Source: an uncultured Roseibium sp.
GTDB taxonomy: Bacteria; Pseudomonadota; Alphaproteobacteria; Rhizobiales; Stappiaceae
Direction: 5' to 3'
Length of the DNA: 64,000 nucleotides
Assembly (NCBI RefSeq): GCF_947496995.1
Contig: NZ_CANMFD010000001.1
Span: 616,692 to 680,691, forward strand
Shown here in pieces: positions 28,793 through 36,752 of the stretch. The translations under genes were made by a program, and so were the position numbers. Within the stretch, counting starts at the first letter, position 1, and each line of letters begins with the position of its first letter. Below the pieces are notes generated by a model, which saw nothing but the letters and a program-made list of their open reading frames with translations, did no database searches and was not told the origin of the DNA.

Positions 28793-29434
28793 GTGAAACA
28801 GATGGAACATAACTCAGACGTATCGAAATTTTGGCGTTTAGCTGAAACCGTGAACGTTATTCAGGCTGCTCTTCTGATTATCGGTGTCGAACCTCAATCA
28901 ATTGAACACAACGTCGAGATCTTACGCCCCGAGCAACGACCGCAGGATTATATTGCTGCACGGAACGCAATTGTTAGCGCGATCGAGAATGGTGTGCTTC
29001 AGGGAAGCATTAAAAGAAGAGAAATACCTTCTGATCTCCGCGTTGTACCTTCCAACCGCGATCGCGACCTAGGACCCGATTACTCGATATCGAGTGTTAG
29101 TGTATTGAGTCTCATCCATTGGCTAGACGAACGAGGATTTGAGACAGAAGCCTTCAAATTGCCAGCTAATGCGCCATTGGGGTTTCGTGACCCTTCGCAT
29201 TCTCGTTACTCGCCCAAACTGATGGCGGTCGTAGATGCTTGGGAGAGCTTCGATTCTGAGCTACACGAGCCTGGAACGCCGAAGCAACGGATCATGAAAT
29301 GGTTAAGGGCACATGCCGACAAATATGGATTGATCGACGATAGAGGAAATTTCCTTGAGAATGTGATCGAAGAATTGGCCAAAGTCGCTAATTGGAAAAC
29401 AAAGGGCGGAGCATCGAGATCAAAACAGGATTAA
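28793..29434 (+). CDS. Conserved island protein of unknown function (213 aa)
   Basis: The protein begins MKQMEHNSDVSKFWRLAETV (GTG 28793; ATG 28802 is an alternative) and ends with PKQRIMKWLRAHADKYGLID and LAKVANWKTKGGAS. I recall proteins with this YSPKLMAVVDAWE...KWLR...AKVANW arrangement directly downstream of P4-type integrases in many proteobacterial islands; their role is unknown. The last 70 residues are helical and basic and could be a HTH. The base composition is lower in GC than the housekeeping genes, which fits transfer. No catalytic motif is visible. Confidence 0.75.
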   Translation: MKQMEHNSDVSKFWRLAETVNVIQAALLIIGVEPQSIEHNVEILRPEQRPQDYIAARNAIVSAIENGVLQGSIKRREIPSDLRVVPSNRDRDLGPDYSISSVSVLSLIHWLDERGFETEAFKLPANAPLGFRDPSHSRYSPKLMAVVDAWESFDSELHEPGTPKQRIMKWLRAHADKYGLIDDRGNFLENVIEELAKVANWKTKGGASRSKQD

Positions 29435-29436
29435 AG

Positions 29437-29544
29437 TGGTGCATGTTATTTATTTAATTAATTCAATATCTTGTTAAATATCTGAATCGAGTTGAAAGTT
29501 CTCCTTCAGATAACATGGTGCAAGCAGGTACCTAATCTGGTGCA
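29437..29544. promoter_or_regulatory. Repeat-containing control region upstream of the AlpA-like gene
   Basis: The AT-rich spacer carries three direct TGGTGCA units (29437-29443, 29516-29522, 29538-29544) and an inverted repeat TATCTGAA/TTCAGATA (29479-29486 and 29505-29512). Such an array ahead of an AlpA-like gene could be an operator or excisionase binding site. Confidence 0.4.
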
Positions 29545-29623
29545 AAAAAACTCGGACCCGCCAGTCTATTCTGTCACCCGATAATCTCGGATGTCTTCAT
29601 CACCGAAACAACGGAGATGAACG

Positions 29624-29830
29624 ATGTCCAACCTTGACGAACTACCTCAGACCGGATTCCCCCGGCTGAAGTCCATATTAGCTCCCAACGGCCCTATCCC
29701 AGTCAGCAAGTCCACTTGGTGGGCCGGCGTGCAAGATGGGCGCTTTCCCCAGCCCGTGAAGCTCGGCGAGCGCATCACCGTTTGGCGCGTCGAGGACATC
29801 CGTGCGCTTCTTGAAAAAGGCGCAGACTGA
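29624..29830 (+). CDS. AlpA-family regulator/excisionase-like protein (68 aa)
   Basis: AlpA-type proteins are short winged-helix DNA-binding proteins that activate or direct excision in P4-like elements. The sequence PRLKSILAPNGPIPVSKSTW, WAGVQDGRFPQPVKLGERIT and VWRVEDIRALLEK shows the AlpA pattern: HTH with SxxTWW and a FPxPVKLGxRxxxWxxxDI wing. An AACGGAGATG ribosome-binding site precedes ATG 29624. It is followed by a second small HTH protein. Confidence 0.88.
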   Translation: MSNLDELPQTGFPRLKSILAPNGPIPVSKSTWWAGVQDGRFPQPVKLGERITVWRVEDIRALLEKGAD

Positions 29831-29944
29831 GATGGCTGGCAGGCGTCCGAACGGGCGCCGGATCAAGATCCTCCCAATCCAACACAACAGATAAAGTATT
29901 TGCGCTGGGCACAGAAAAGACCCGGGGCATTGGAAAGGTTCGTC

Positions 29945-30139
29945 ATGAGCGATACAGAAAAACTCGCATTTCAGATTGTCGAAGCAGCCAAGATTGTAGG
30001 TGTCAGCAGATCAAAGCTTTACGACGAAATCCAGCAGGGGCGATTGAAAACACGGAAAGTCGGGCAGCGCACACTCATCTTGAAGAGAGATCTTCAGGCC
30101 TGGTTGAACGACCTGCCTTCTGGTCGGGGAGGTTGGTAA
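29945..30139 (+). CDS. HTH excisionase/MerR-like small protein (64 aa)
   Basis: MSDTEKLAFQIVEAAKIVGV then SRSKLYDEIQQGRLKTRKVG forms a helix-turn-helix domain of the excisionase type, with a wing QRTLILKRDLQAWLNDLP. The ATG at 29945 has GGAAAGG upstream and gives a compact domain; an upstream start at 29900 adds a non-family leader. Its C-terminal half is closely related to the cut-off protein at 3-107, so the two elements share this regulatory module. The DUF927 gene starts 2 bp after its stop. Confidence 0.85.
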   Translation: MSDTEKLAFQIVEAAKIVGVSRSKLYDEIQQGRLKTRKVGQRTLILKRDLQAWLNDLPSGRGGW

Positions 30140-30140
30140 G

Positions 30141-30746
30141 ATGAGCTCACCAGACAATTCAGATGGAATAGTGGAGTTCTCCCGGATCAACGGTGGGGAA
30201 GTTCTTTGGCCAAAGAGCTTTTCAATGCAAGGAGATGGGCTCTACCATCAGAATCAAGAAAAGGGTGAGCCACAAAAAATATGTGGTCCCTTCTATGTGT
30301 TGGGAATGGCGCGCGACAAGTCGAATTCGGAATGGTCGATTTATCTCAGTTGGTACGATCCGGACGGTAGCCCCCACAAGGAGAAAATCGCGCTTGCTGA
30401 TTTGGTTAGCCAAGGAACAGATTGCTTTAGAGGATTGGTATCTCGTGGGTTTCCGCTGCATGCATCTTCAGGATCCTTACAGAAATTGAAATCAGCGCTG
30501 GGCGGCGTCAAATGCAAAAAGCGTGTAAGGCTGATCGAGCAAACAGGGTGGTTCGAGGATAACTTCGTGCTTCCTCATGAGGTCCTGGGGCGACGCGACC
30601 AGGAGATCGTATTTACGAACGTCTCACATGCTGCGCTTTACGGCAGGCTTGGAGAGCTGGACGACTGGCGAGAAAACGTGGCGGCGCTTGCAAGCGGAAA
30701 TACTCGGCTTGTCTTCGCGATCTCCACGGCCTGTCGGGGCCCGTGA
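30141..30746 (+). CDS. DUF927 replication ATPase, N-terminal part (split gene)
   Basis: This 201-aa frame carries the N-terminal half of a DUF927 protein: KICGPFYVLGMARDKSNSEW, GTDCFRGLVSRGFPLHAS, RVRLIEQTGWFEDNFVLPHE and SGNTRLVFAISTACRGP. In intact homologues the last segment continues directly into the Walker A region, but here the frame ends at TGA 30744-30746 and the rest is in the overlapping frame starting GTG 30743. The junction reads CCGTGA, where a single extra G (CCGGTG) would fuse the two. DUF927 proteins are superfamily-3-like helicase/primase-associated ATPases of integrative elements. Confidence 0.8.
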   Translation: MSSPDNSDGIVEFSRINGGEVLWPKSFSMQGDGLYHQNQEKGEPQKICGPFYVLGMARDKSNSEWSIYLSWYDPDGSPHKEKIALADLVSQGTDCFRGLVSRGFPLHASSGSLQKLKSALGGVKCKKRVRLIEQTGWFEDNFVLPHEVLGRRDQEIVFTNVSHAALYGRLGELDDWRENVAALASGNTRLVFAISTACRGP

Positions 30747-31915
30747 TCGCGCTTATGAAAGAGGAACCACTCGGCATCAATTTCTTCGGCAGCTCATCGA
30801 CCGGAAAATCCACTCTTCTGAAAGCCGCAGGTTCAGTTTGGGGTGGAGGTGGACGCTCTGGTTTTGTCCAGAGCTGGAAGAGTACGAACAATGGCTTGGA
30901 AGCGTTGGCAAAGGCCCACTCAGCGACTTGTCTATGCCTGGATGAATTGGCCGAACTTGACGCTCATGGGGCGAGCGAGACGATCTATTTCTTGATCAAC
31001 GGCCAGGGGAAGTCGCGTGCCGATCGATTAGGAGAGGCTCGGCCTCGCGCAACTTGGCGAATGCCCATTTTGTCCTCTGGGGAGATAACCCTTGAGGAAA
31101 AAATCAAAGAGGGGGGACACATACCGAAACAGGGGCAGAGCGTGAGATTCGCCGACGTACCTGCTGATGCAGGAAAGGATCTTGGTGTCCTGGAGCACGT
31201 TCACGGAGAGGAAGCGTCGTCCATGATTGAGAAGATCAAGGACCATGCGCTTCGCTATTACGGAGTCGCAGGACCGGCTTTTGTTGAGCAACTGACTGAA
31301 GCAGTAAATATTTGCTCTGTCATCGAAGCTTCAACGAACAACTTGGTAAAGCAATGGGGGCAGAACGGCGCTGACGGACAAGTTTTGAGGGTCGCGCGCC
31401 GTTTTGCGATGATCGCGGTATGCGGAGACCTAGCTTCAAAATGGTTGGATTTTGCTTGGCAAAAAGGTGAAGCCAACAATGCAGCAAAACGCTGCTTTGA
31501 CGCTTGGCTTGAGAACCGCGGTCATGCATACGCTGGAGAGTTGGTGCAAGCGACTAACGCGATCAGGGACGTAATCACGGAACATCGTGACATCCATTTC
31601 CCTGTTCTGCGTAGGCAAGAACATGAGAGCGCTCCCTCAGTAATCTCAAGAAGCAAAAGAGAAGTCTGGGGATACCAGTTTGAAATCCAAACTGGCGAGA
31701 AGCTTGTCGGCTTCACTCGAAAAGCATTTGAAAGGGCTATCAGAGGAATAGGGCAATCGACGGAACTTGCCAGAATTCTGCATTCCAGCGGATTTCTACA
31801 CACAACAAAAAGCGAGCCTGGAAGGTTCACCTACGCCAAAAAAGTGCGCGGAAACACGGTCCACCTCTATGCTTTTCGTGAAGCGGTTCTTTTTGAAGAT
31901 GAGGAGGACATCTGA
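30743..31915 (+). CDS. DUF927 replication ATPase, C-terminal ATPase part (split gene)
   Basis: The 390-aa frame has the ATPase core: Walker A INFFGSSSTGKSTLLKAAGS, SWKSTNNGLEALAKAHSATC, Walker B CLCLDELAELDAHG, the sensor-type LINGQGKSRADR and ILSSGEITLEEKIKEGG, then PADAGKDLGVLEHVHG. The C-terminal third (about 250-390) has a DNA-binding-like domain ending RGNTVHLYAFREAVLFE. GTG 30743 overlaps the upstream TGA, so it could be made by termination-reinitiation, by -1 frameshifting, or be a pseudogene with a one-base deletion. Both parts otherwise look fully conserved. Confidence 0.8.
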   Translation: MIALMKEEPLGINFFGSSSTGKSTLLKAAGSVWGGGGRSGFVQSWKSTNNGLEALAKAHSATCLCLDELAELDAHGASETIYFLINGQGKSRADRLGEARPRATWRMPILSSGEITLEEKIKEGGHIPKQGQSVRFADVPADAGKDLGVLEHVHGEEASSMIEKIKDHALRYYGVAGPAFVEQLTEAVNICSVIEASTNNLVKQWGQNGADGQVLRVARRFAMIAVCGDLASKWLDFAWQKGEANNAAKRCFDAWLENRGHAYAGELVQATNAIRDVITEHRDIHFPVLRRQEHESAPSVISRSKREVWGYQFEIQTGEKLVGFTRKAFERAIRGIGQSTELARILHSSGFLHTTKSEPGRFTYAKKVRGNTVHLYAFREAVLFEDEEDI

Positions 31916-31946
31916 ACGAGAACGGGTTTTTCTGGAGCTTGACTCT

Positions 31947-32078
31947 GGAACCGTTGGAACTTCTGGAACTCAATAGAAAACAATAGCTTGTAGGTTCCGG
32001 AGTACGAGCTTCTCGGAAACTTCTCGGAGCCGCTTAAGCATCTGAACTTATTGCGGTTCCAAAAGTTCCAACGGTTCC
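31947..32078. repeat. 23-bp near-perfect inverted repeat, possible replication origin
   Basis: The left arm (31947-31969, beginning GGAACCGTTGGAAC) and the right arm (32056-32078) match at 22 of 23 positions as inverses. Each arm itself contains repeated GGAAC/GTTCC units. The 86-bp interval has CTTCTCGGA direct repeats (around 32011-32036), and an A+T-rich tract follows to the right. In satellite-type elements an iteron-bearing origin often lies next to the primase/helicase gene, so this is a candidate origin; a terminator or regulatory role is the alternative. Confidence 0.5.
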
Positions 32079-32305
32079 GGCGTAAAATTGCATCGTCAAG
32101 GACACCAAATTTATCATCGATTTGCCCAGCGCTTGGGGAGGCAGATGTTAAGTTTCTTATCAAAACGGGTGCATGACAGGGGTGTTTTCAGACCATTCCG
32201 ATAACAATTGGAGTGTTTTTGATAAGGACCACGTAAGGAGTTTAACATAAGGGAGAAAATAAGATATTTGTAAAATCAATAACTTATCGAAGAAGAAAGG
32301 CCAAA

Positions 32306-32428
32306 ATGTTAAAACATGTTAAGGTTTTTCGCGGATTTTCGAGTTTGGAGGCTCAGAAACGGGCCCGTGTCGATTTCATTGAGCACCTTTCGGCCATGTG
32401 GGGTTGCGGTTGTTCAATTGAAGGCTAA
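32306..32428 (+). CDS. Possible small protein (40 aa), low confidence
   Basis: ATG 32306 follows AGAAAGG at a good distance and encodes MLKHVKVFRGFSSLEAQKRA then RVDFIEHLSAMWGCG before a TAA. No family is recognised. It may be the broken start of a former gene, because a different frame downstream (to about 32594) has a protein-like composition (AIWELRLLGLASSIARGEDG). Expression is unproven. Confidence 0.3.
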   Translation: MLKHVKVFRGFSSLEAQKRARVDFIEHLSAMWGCGCSIEG

Positions 32429-32604
32429 ATGTTTGGATACCGTTCCCGCTAATCCGCCACCCCGATCCGACTGCGCTATTTGGGAGCTTCGTCTGCTCGG
32501 CCTGGCTAGCAGTATAGCGCGTGGAGAAGATGGGGACGAAATTAAGAGGTCGCTGACCCCTCATGGCATTCCGCTGTCGAAGCCAAATAAGTGAAGCCGA
32601 AAGT

Positions 32605-34011
32605 TCAGTTGAGAAACCTTCCAGCCCAATCAACCTGGCGGTTGAAACGCGCCATGTGACCCTTAAGAAGCTCTGCGTCTGATCCCACTGCAGTGGCTAA
32701 AAGGTCCTGTCCCTCCTCGATAGCCTTTGAAAGCGTCAACCATGGAACGGAGCCCTCATTATTCACCAGACGGCGTGCGACGGCCTCGTCGAAGCGAAAA
32801 CGCATGTCATCGGGCAGAACTTCCGGAGCTTCGGAATAGATGAGCCGTTGGCCCAGTCCCTTGTAGCGTGGATCGGCAAGATCCTGCAGCACGGCTAGTC
32901 GGTCTGCCCAGTCCGCCTGATGAAACCGTTCCATCGCGAGCGAATCAGCCCGGCTTGCGAAGCCATCGTAGATCTGTTCTTCCAGATGCTCCGAAGTTTG
33001 AAATGGTTCGCGTGCATCCAGGATCAGATCAAGCAGCCTTTTGCGTATGCCTTCATCGTCTCGAAGCTGTTTGGCGCGTGACCTAAGTTCTGCGAGATCT
33101 GGAGAGGTTTCCCGAAGAAGCGTCGGAGCTTCCTTGATAGGCCACAGCACTGGCGCGGCGTTCATTTTGAGACTGCGAACCGGTTTCGGGCGACGTCTTA
33201 TTGCAGACTTCAGTTCCGTGTCCGTCAGTCGCAGCAGCTCTTGCGGGTCGTTGGTCAGGTCGAGGACAAACAGCTCAGATGAATTTACTGGGTTTGGGCC
33301 AATAGGCGCGACATACCAGGAGTAGGAGCGACCGAAGTAGAAATCAGTCATCGCGAACAGTTCATGCACGGCAAGGAACTCGGAGACCTTTGACTTCCGG
33401 GACAACTGCAGACCGCGCCACCAAAGATCCGGCGTCTGTTCGGCAAGCAGGCGGCACATGTGAATAGTCGCCTCGACGTCGGCCATGGCATCGTGGGCGT
33501 TGTCGTGCGAAAAGCCGTTCGCCGGTGAGAGCCTGTCGAGCTTGAAGCTCGGCCTTCCGTTATCGCCATGAGGAATAATGAAGGCATTGGGCTTCAGCAG
33601 GACGGCCGCTTGCAGCAGCCGCAGAGTGTCGGTTCTCCCGTTACCGTGACTGTTTGTCAGGTAGGGCTCCGAAAGTGTTTTATAAAAGGCTTGCCGGAGC
33701 AGGGGTTCATCAAATCCAAGGCTATTGTGGCCGATAAATACAGCTGGAGACCACTCCAGAACCTTGTTCCGGATTTGTCGAACCATCTGATAGTGACTTG
33801 GCAGGGTAGGGTCGTCGAGTTGTTCAGCCGTCACACCTGTCACGCGCATGGCACCGGGTGAGGGGACAACGTGCTGTAGGATCCGGCAGCGCATCTCAAA
33901 GCGCTCCAGTTCTCTGAAGGCCTCGTCCGTGCGGATCGCACCAAACTGCAGGATCTGGTCGAACGCAGTATTGGTTCCCGTCGTTTCGGTATCGTAGAAC
34001 ACGTACGTCAT
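32605..34011 (-). CDS. Exonuclease I family (DEDDh) 3'-5' exonuclease
   Basis: ExoI degrades single-stranded DNA from the 3' end in recombination and mismatch repair. The 468-aa protein has the DEDDh exonuclease domain at the N-terminus (VFYDTETTGTNTAFDQILQF: D and E; FIGHNSLGFDEPLLRQAFY: second D region; SHDNAHDAMADVEATIHMCR: H and D), then the SH3-like and helical ExoI C-terminal domains (KMNAAPVLWPIKEAPTL, FHQADWADRLAVLQDLADPR). The length matches E. coli SbcB. It is in the island, opposite to hsdR, so it is cargo rather than the housekeeping copy. I give no symbol because the chromosome may carry its own sbcB. Confidence 0.9.
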   Translation of the reverse strand: MTYVFYDTETTGTNTAFDQILQFGAIRTDEAFRELERFEMRCRILQHVVPSPGAMRVTGVTAEQLDDPTLPSHYQMVRQIRNKVLEWSPAVFIGHNSLGFDEPLLRQAFYKTLSEPYLTNSHGNGRTDTLRLLQAAVLLKPNAFIIPHGDNGRPSFKLDRLSPANGFSHDNAHDAMADVEATIHMCRLLAEQTPDLWWRGLQLSRKSKVSEFLAVHELFAMTDFYFGRSYSWYVAPIGPNPVNSSELFVLDLTNDPQELLRLTDTELKSAIRRRPKPVRSLKMNAAPVLWPIKEAPTLLRETSPDLAELRSRAKQLRDDEGIRKRLLDLILDAREPFQTSEHLEEQIYDGFASRADSLAMERFHQADWADRLAVLQDLADPRYKGLGQRLIYSEAPEVLPDDMRFRFDEAVARRLVNNEGSVPWLTLSKAIEEGQDLLATAVGSDAELLKGHMARFNRQVDWAGRFLN

Positions 34012-34262
34012 CGTCCGATCCTGTTCTGGAGCCGGCTCTAAGCAATCTGATACTGCCAGCTATCTGGTCGACAAGCCATCGCAGTGGCAATGTAGGAGGC
34101 TCTCGAGGTCGGGAAGAGAAAATGCCCGGCGCGCGCACGAAACAGGCGCGAGCCGAACACGCGGAGATTTCAACGGACATCCCGGTGTTCGGATGAAAAA
34201 ACCGTACAGGTCACCTACCACACTCAATTGCAGACCTGGGTCTCTACAAGCGAATGTTTGAC

Positions 34263-34285
34263 TTCAATTATTGAATCCGTTCAAT
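34263..34285. promoter_or_regulatory. TTCAAT/ATTGAA operator-like repeats before hsdR
   Basis: TTCAAT (34263-34268), ATTGAA (34270-34275) and TTCAAT (34280-34285) form overlapping dyads ending 7 bp before the hsdR start, preceded by a TTGACT that could be a -35 box (34258-34263). No Shine-Dalgarno is visible before hsdR. A controller protein or autorepression could act here. Confidence 0.4.
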
Positions 34286-34292
34286 TTCCAAT

Positions 34293-36752
34293 ATGGATAA
34301 GAAAAGCCTTTCAGAACGCGACATTTGCACAAAGTTCATCACTCCTGCCTTGCGCAATTCCGGCTGGGATGAGCAGCTGCAGATACGTGAGGAAGTCAGT
34401 TTCACGAAAGGCCGCATCATCGTCCGAGGCAAGCTGGTCAGCCGCGGCAAAGGCAAACGTGCCGATTACATTCTTTACTACAAGCCCAATATCCCTCTCG
34501 CGCTTATCGAGGCAAAGGACAACACTCACAGTGTGGGGGATGGCCTGCAGCAAGCCCTCGACTACGCGGAGACACTCAAGGTTCCTTTTGTTTTTTCATC
34601 GAACGGGGACGGTTTTGTTTTTCACGACCGAACAGGCGACAGCGAACCGCGAGAGGTCAATCTCGGCCTGGATGACTTTCCGTCACCGGCTGAGCTTTGG
34701 GCGAGATATCGAACCTGGAAGGGGCTGGATACCGAAGCGGAGAGGGTCGTCTTGCAAGACTATTTCGATGATGGCAGTGGCAAGACCCCCCGCTATTACC
34801 AGGTCAATGCGATCAATGCGGCGATTGAGGCAATCGCCAAAGGAAGGAAACGAGTCCTGCTTGTCATGGCGACAGGGACAGGCAAGACCTACACAGCGTT
34901 TCAGATCATCTGGCGCCTCTGGAAAGCGCGAACTGCAAAACGAATCCTGTTTCTCGCTGACCGGAATGTCCTGATCGACCAGACGATGGTGAACGATTTT
35001 CGTCCGTTCGGCGGAGCCATGGCCAAGCTGTCCACAAAGGCCAAGACCATTGAACGTCAGGACGGCAGCACAGAAGATCTAACCCTTGCGCTAGATAAAA
35101 AGAGGCGTATCGACACCGCCTATGAGGTCTATCTCGGACTTTACCAGGCCATCACCGGGCCTGAGGACCGACAGAAGCTCTTCCGCGAGTTCTCACCCGA
35201 CTTCTTCGATCTCATTGTGATCGACGAATGCCACCGCGGCAGTGCTGCGGAAGACTCGGCCTGGCGCGAGATCCTGGAACATTTTGCTGACGCAACACAG
35301 ATTGGCCTGACTGCAACACCCAGGGAAACGGAATACGTTTCCAACATCGCTTACTTCGGAAAGAATGTATTCAAATACACTTTGAAACAGGGCATTCGTG
35401 ACGGCTTCCTGGCACCTTACAAGGTCATCAAGGTTCATGTTGATCATGACGTTCAGGGCTACCGGCCTCAAAAGGGGCAACTTGATCGCGAAGGCGAAGA
35501 GGTCGACGACCGCATTTACAATACCAAGGATTTTGATCGGGCGCTGGTGCTAGACGACCGAACCAGACTGGTTGCACGTAGGGTCACGCAATTCCTCAAA
35601 GAGAGTGGAGACCGCTATCAGAAGACGATTGTTTTCTGCGTTGACCAGGAACATGCCGATCGCATGCGCCAGGCACTGGTGAATGAAAACGCCGACCTTG
35701 TTGCGGAAAACCCTCGCTATGTCATGCGGATCACTGGCGGGGATGCCGCTGGGCAGGCCCAACTTGATAATTTCATAGATCCTGAATCCAAATGGCCGGT
35801 GCTGGTAACGACTTCTCGCCTGCTCTCAACCGGTGTCGATGCGCAGACCTGCCGCCTGATCGTGCTTGATCGCGAAGTCGGTTCCATGACCGAATTCAAA
35901 CAGATCGTGGGACGGGGGACTCGAGTCCATGAAGATACGCGGAAATTCTATTTCACTCTGATGGATTTTCGGGGAGCCACGAGCCACTTCGCAGATCCGG
36001 AATTTGATGGTGAACCGGTGCAGATCTATCAGCCTCGAGAAGACGACCCGATGATGCCGCCAGATCCGGAAGAACACGAGACGGATGGTATGGATGAGGA
36101 AGGATCCTCTTATGATCCGGAACCTGTCGATGAGCTGACTGGTGACGCTCCGGCGGATTCAGCTGGACAAACCGGCGGCAGAGGCCAGCGTAAGGTTTAT
36201 GTCGACGGTGTCGGTGCCAACATCGTTGCAGAGCGCATTGAGTATCTGGACGAAAACGGAAAGCTCGTCACGGAATCGCTGCGCGATTTCACCAAGAGAG
36301 CTCTTCGCAAACGGTTCGCCAGCTTGGACGAGTTTCTCACGCGCTGGAATGCGAGCGCTCGAAAGAAGGCAATTCTCGACGAACTGGAGAACGAAGGCCT
36401 GCCGCTTGATCCCATACTCGATGAGCTGGGAAAGGAACTCGATCCCTTCGACCTGATCTGCCATGTTGCCTTCGATGCCAAGCCTTTGACGCGCCGGGAA
36501 AGAGCGGAAAATGTCAAAAAGCGTGACGTCTTCACTAGGCACGGTGATAAGGCGCGTGCCGTTCTCGATGCTCTGCTGTCAAAATATACCGACGAAGGCG
36601 TTATGAACCTGGACGACACGAACGTGTTGCGGATCAATCCGTTTTCGGACCTTGGTACGCCGATCGAACTTGTTCGTGCCTTCGGTGGCAAGCTGGGTTT
36701 TGAACAGGCTGTTCAAAGTCTACAAGCTGAACTCTACAGGGACACCGGCTAA
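34293..36752 (+). CDS. hsdR: Type I restriction enzyme, R (helicase/endonuclease) subunit
   Basis: HsdR translocates DNA and cuts it far from the recognition site. The 819-aa protein has an N-terminal PD-(D/E)xK nuclease (about residues 35-75: RADYILYYKPNIPLALIEAK), SF2 helicase motifs (Walker A VMATGTGKTYTAFQIIWRL near 190-205; DECHRGS near 310; GLTATPRET; motif VI QIVGRGTRVHED) and an EcoEI-type C-terminal domain (about 610-815). This is the shorter EcoEI-like form. It overlaps the next gene by one base, and no upstream gene shares its strand, so it heads the operon. Confidence 0.95.
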   Translation: MDKKSLSERDICTKFITPALRNSGWDEQLQIREEVSFTKGRIIVRGKLVSRGKGKRADYILYYKPNIPLALIEAKDNTHSVGDGLQQALDYAETLKVPFVFSSNGDGFVFHDRTGDSEPREVNLGLDDFPSPAELWARYRTWKGLDTEAERVVLQDYFDDGSGKTPRYYQVNAINAAIEAIAKGRKRVLLVMATGTGKTYTAFQIIWRLWKARTAKRILFLADRNVLIDQTMVNDFRPFGGAMAKLSTKAKTIERQDGSTEDLTLALDKKRRIDTAYEVYLGLYQAITGPEDRQKLFREFSPDFFDLIVIDECHRGSAAEDSAWREILEHFADATQIGLTATPRETEYVSNIAYFGKNVFKYTLKQGIRDGFLAPYKVIKVHVDHDVQGYRPQKGQLDREGEEVDDRIYNTKDFDRALVLDDRTRLVARRVTQFLKESGDRYQKTIVFCVDQEHADRMRQALVNENADLVAENPRYVMRITGGDAAGQAQLDNFIDPESKWPVLVTTSRLLSTGVDAQTCRLIVLDREVGSMTEFKQIVGRGTRVHEDTRKFYFTLMDFRGATSHFADPEFDGEPVQIYQPREDDPMMPPDPEEHETDGMDEEGSSYDPEPVDELTGDAPADSAGQTGGRGQRKVYVDGVGANIVAERIEYLDENGKLVTESLRDFTKRALRKRFASLDEFLTRWNASARKKAILDELENEGLPLDPILDELGKELDPFDLICHVAFDAKPLTRRERAENVKKRDVFTRHGDKARAVLDALLSKYTDEGVMNLDDTNVLRINPFSDLGTPIELVRAFGGKLGFEQAVQSLQAELYRDTG

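Larger units (their letters stand above)
31916..32604. other. Gene-poor region with inverted repeats after the DUF927 gene
   Basis: No recognisable gene lies between the DUF927 gene and the convergent exonuclease gene. The left part holds a 23-bp inverted repeat pair (31947-32078). The middle (32140-32310) is A+T-rich, and the right part has a short open frame with a ribosome-binding site (32306-32428) whose continuation in another frame looks like decayed coding sequence. Confidence 0.6.

Noticed and set aside
32316..32594. 92-aa frame in the gap left of the exonuclease gene
   Set aside because: No ribosome-binding site, odd composition, and it overlaps a better-placed short frame; possibly remnants of a decayed gene.
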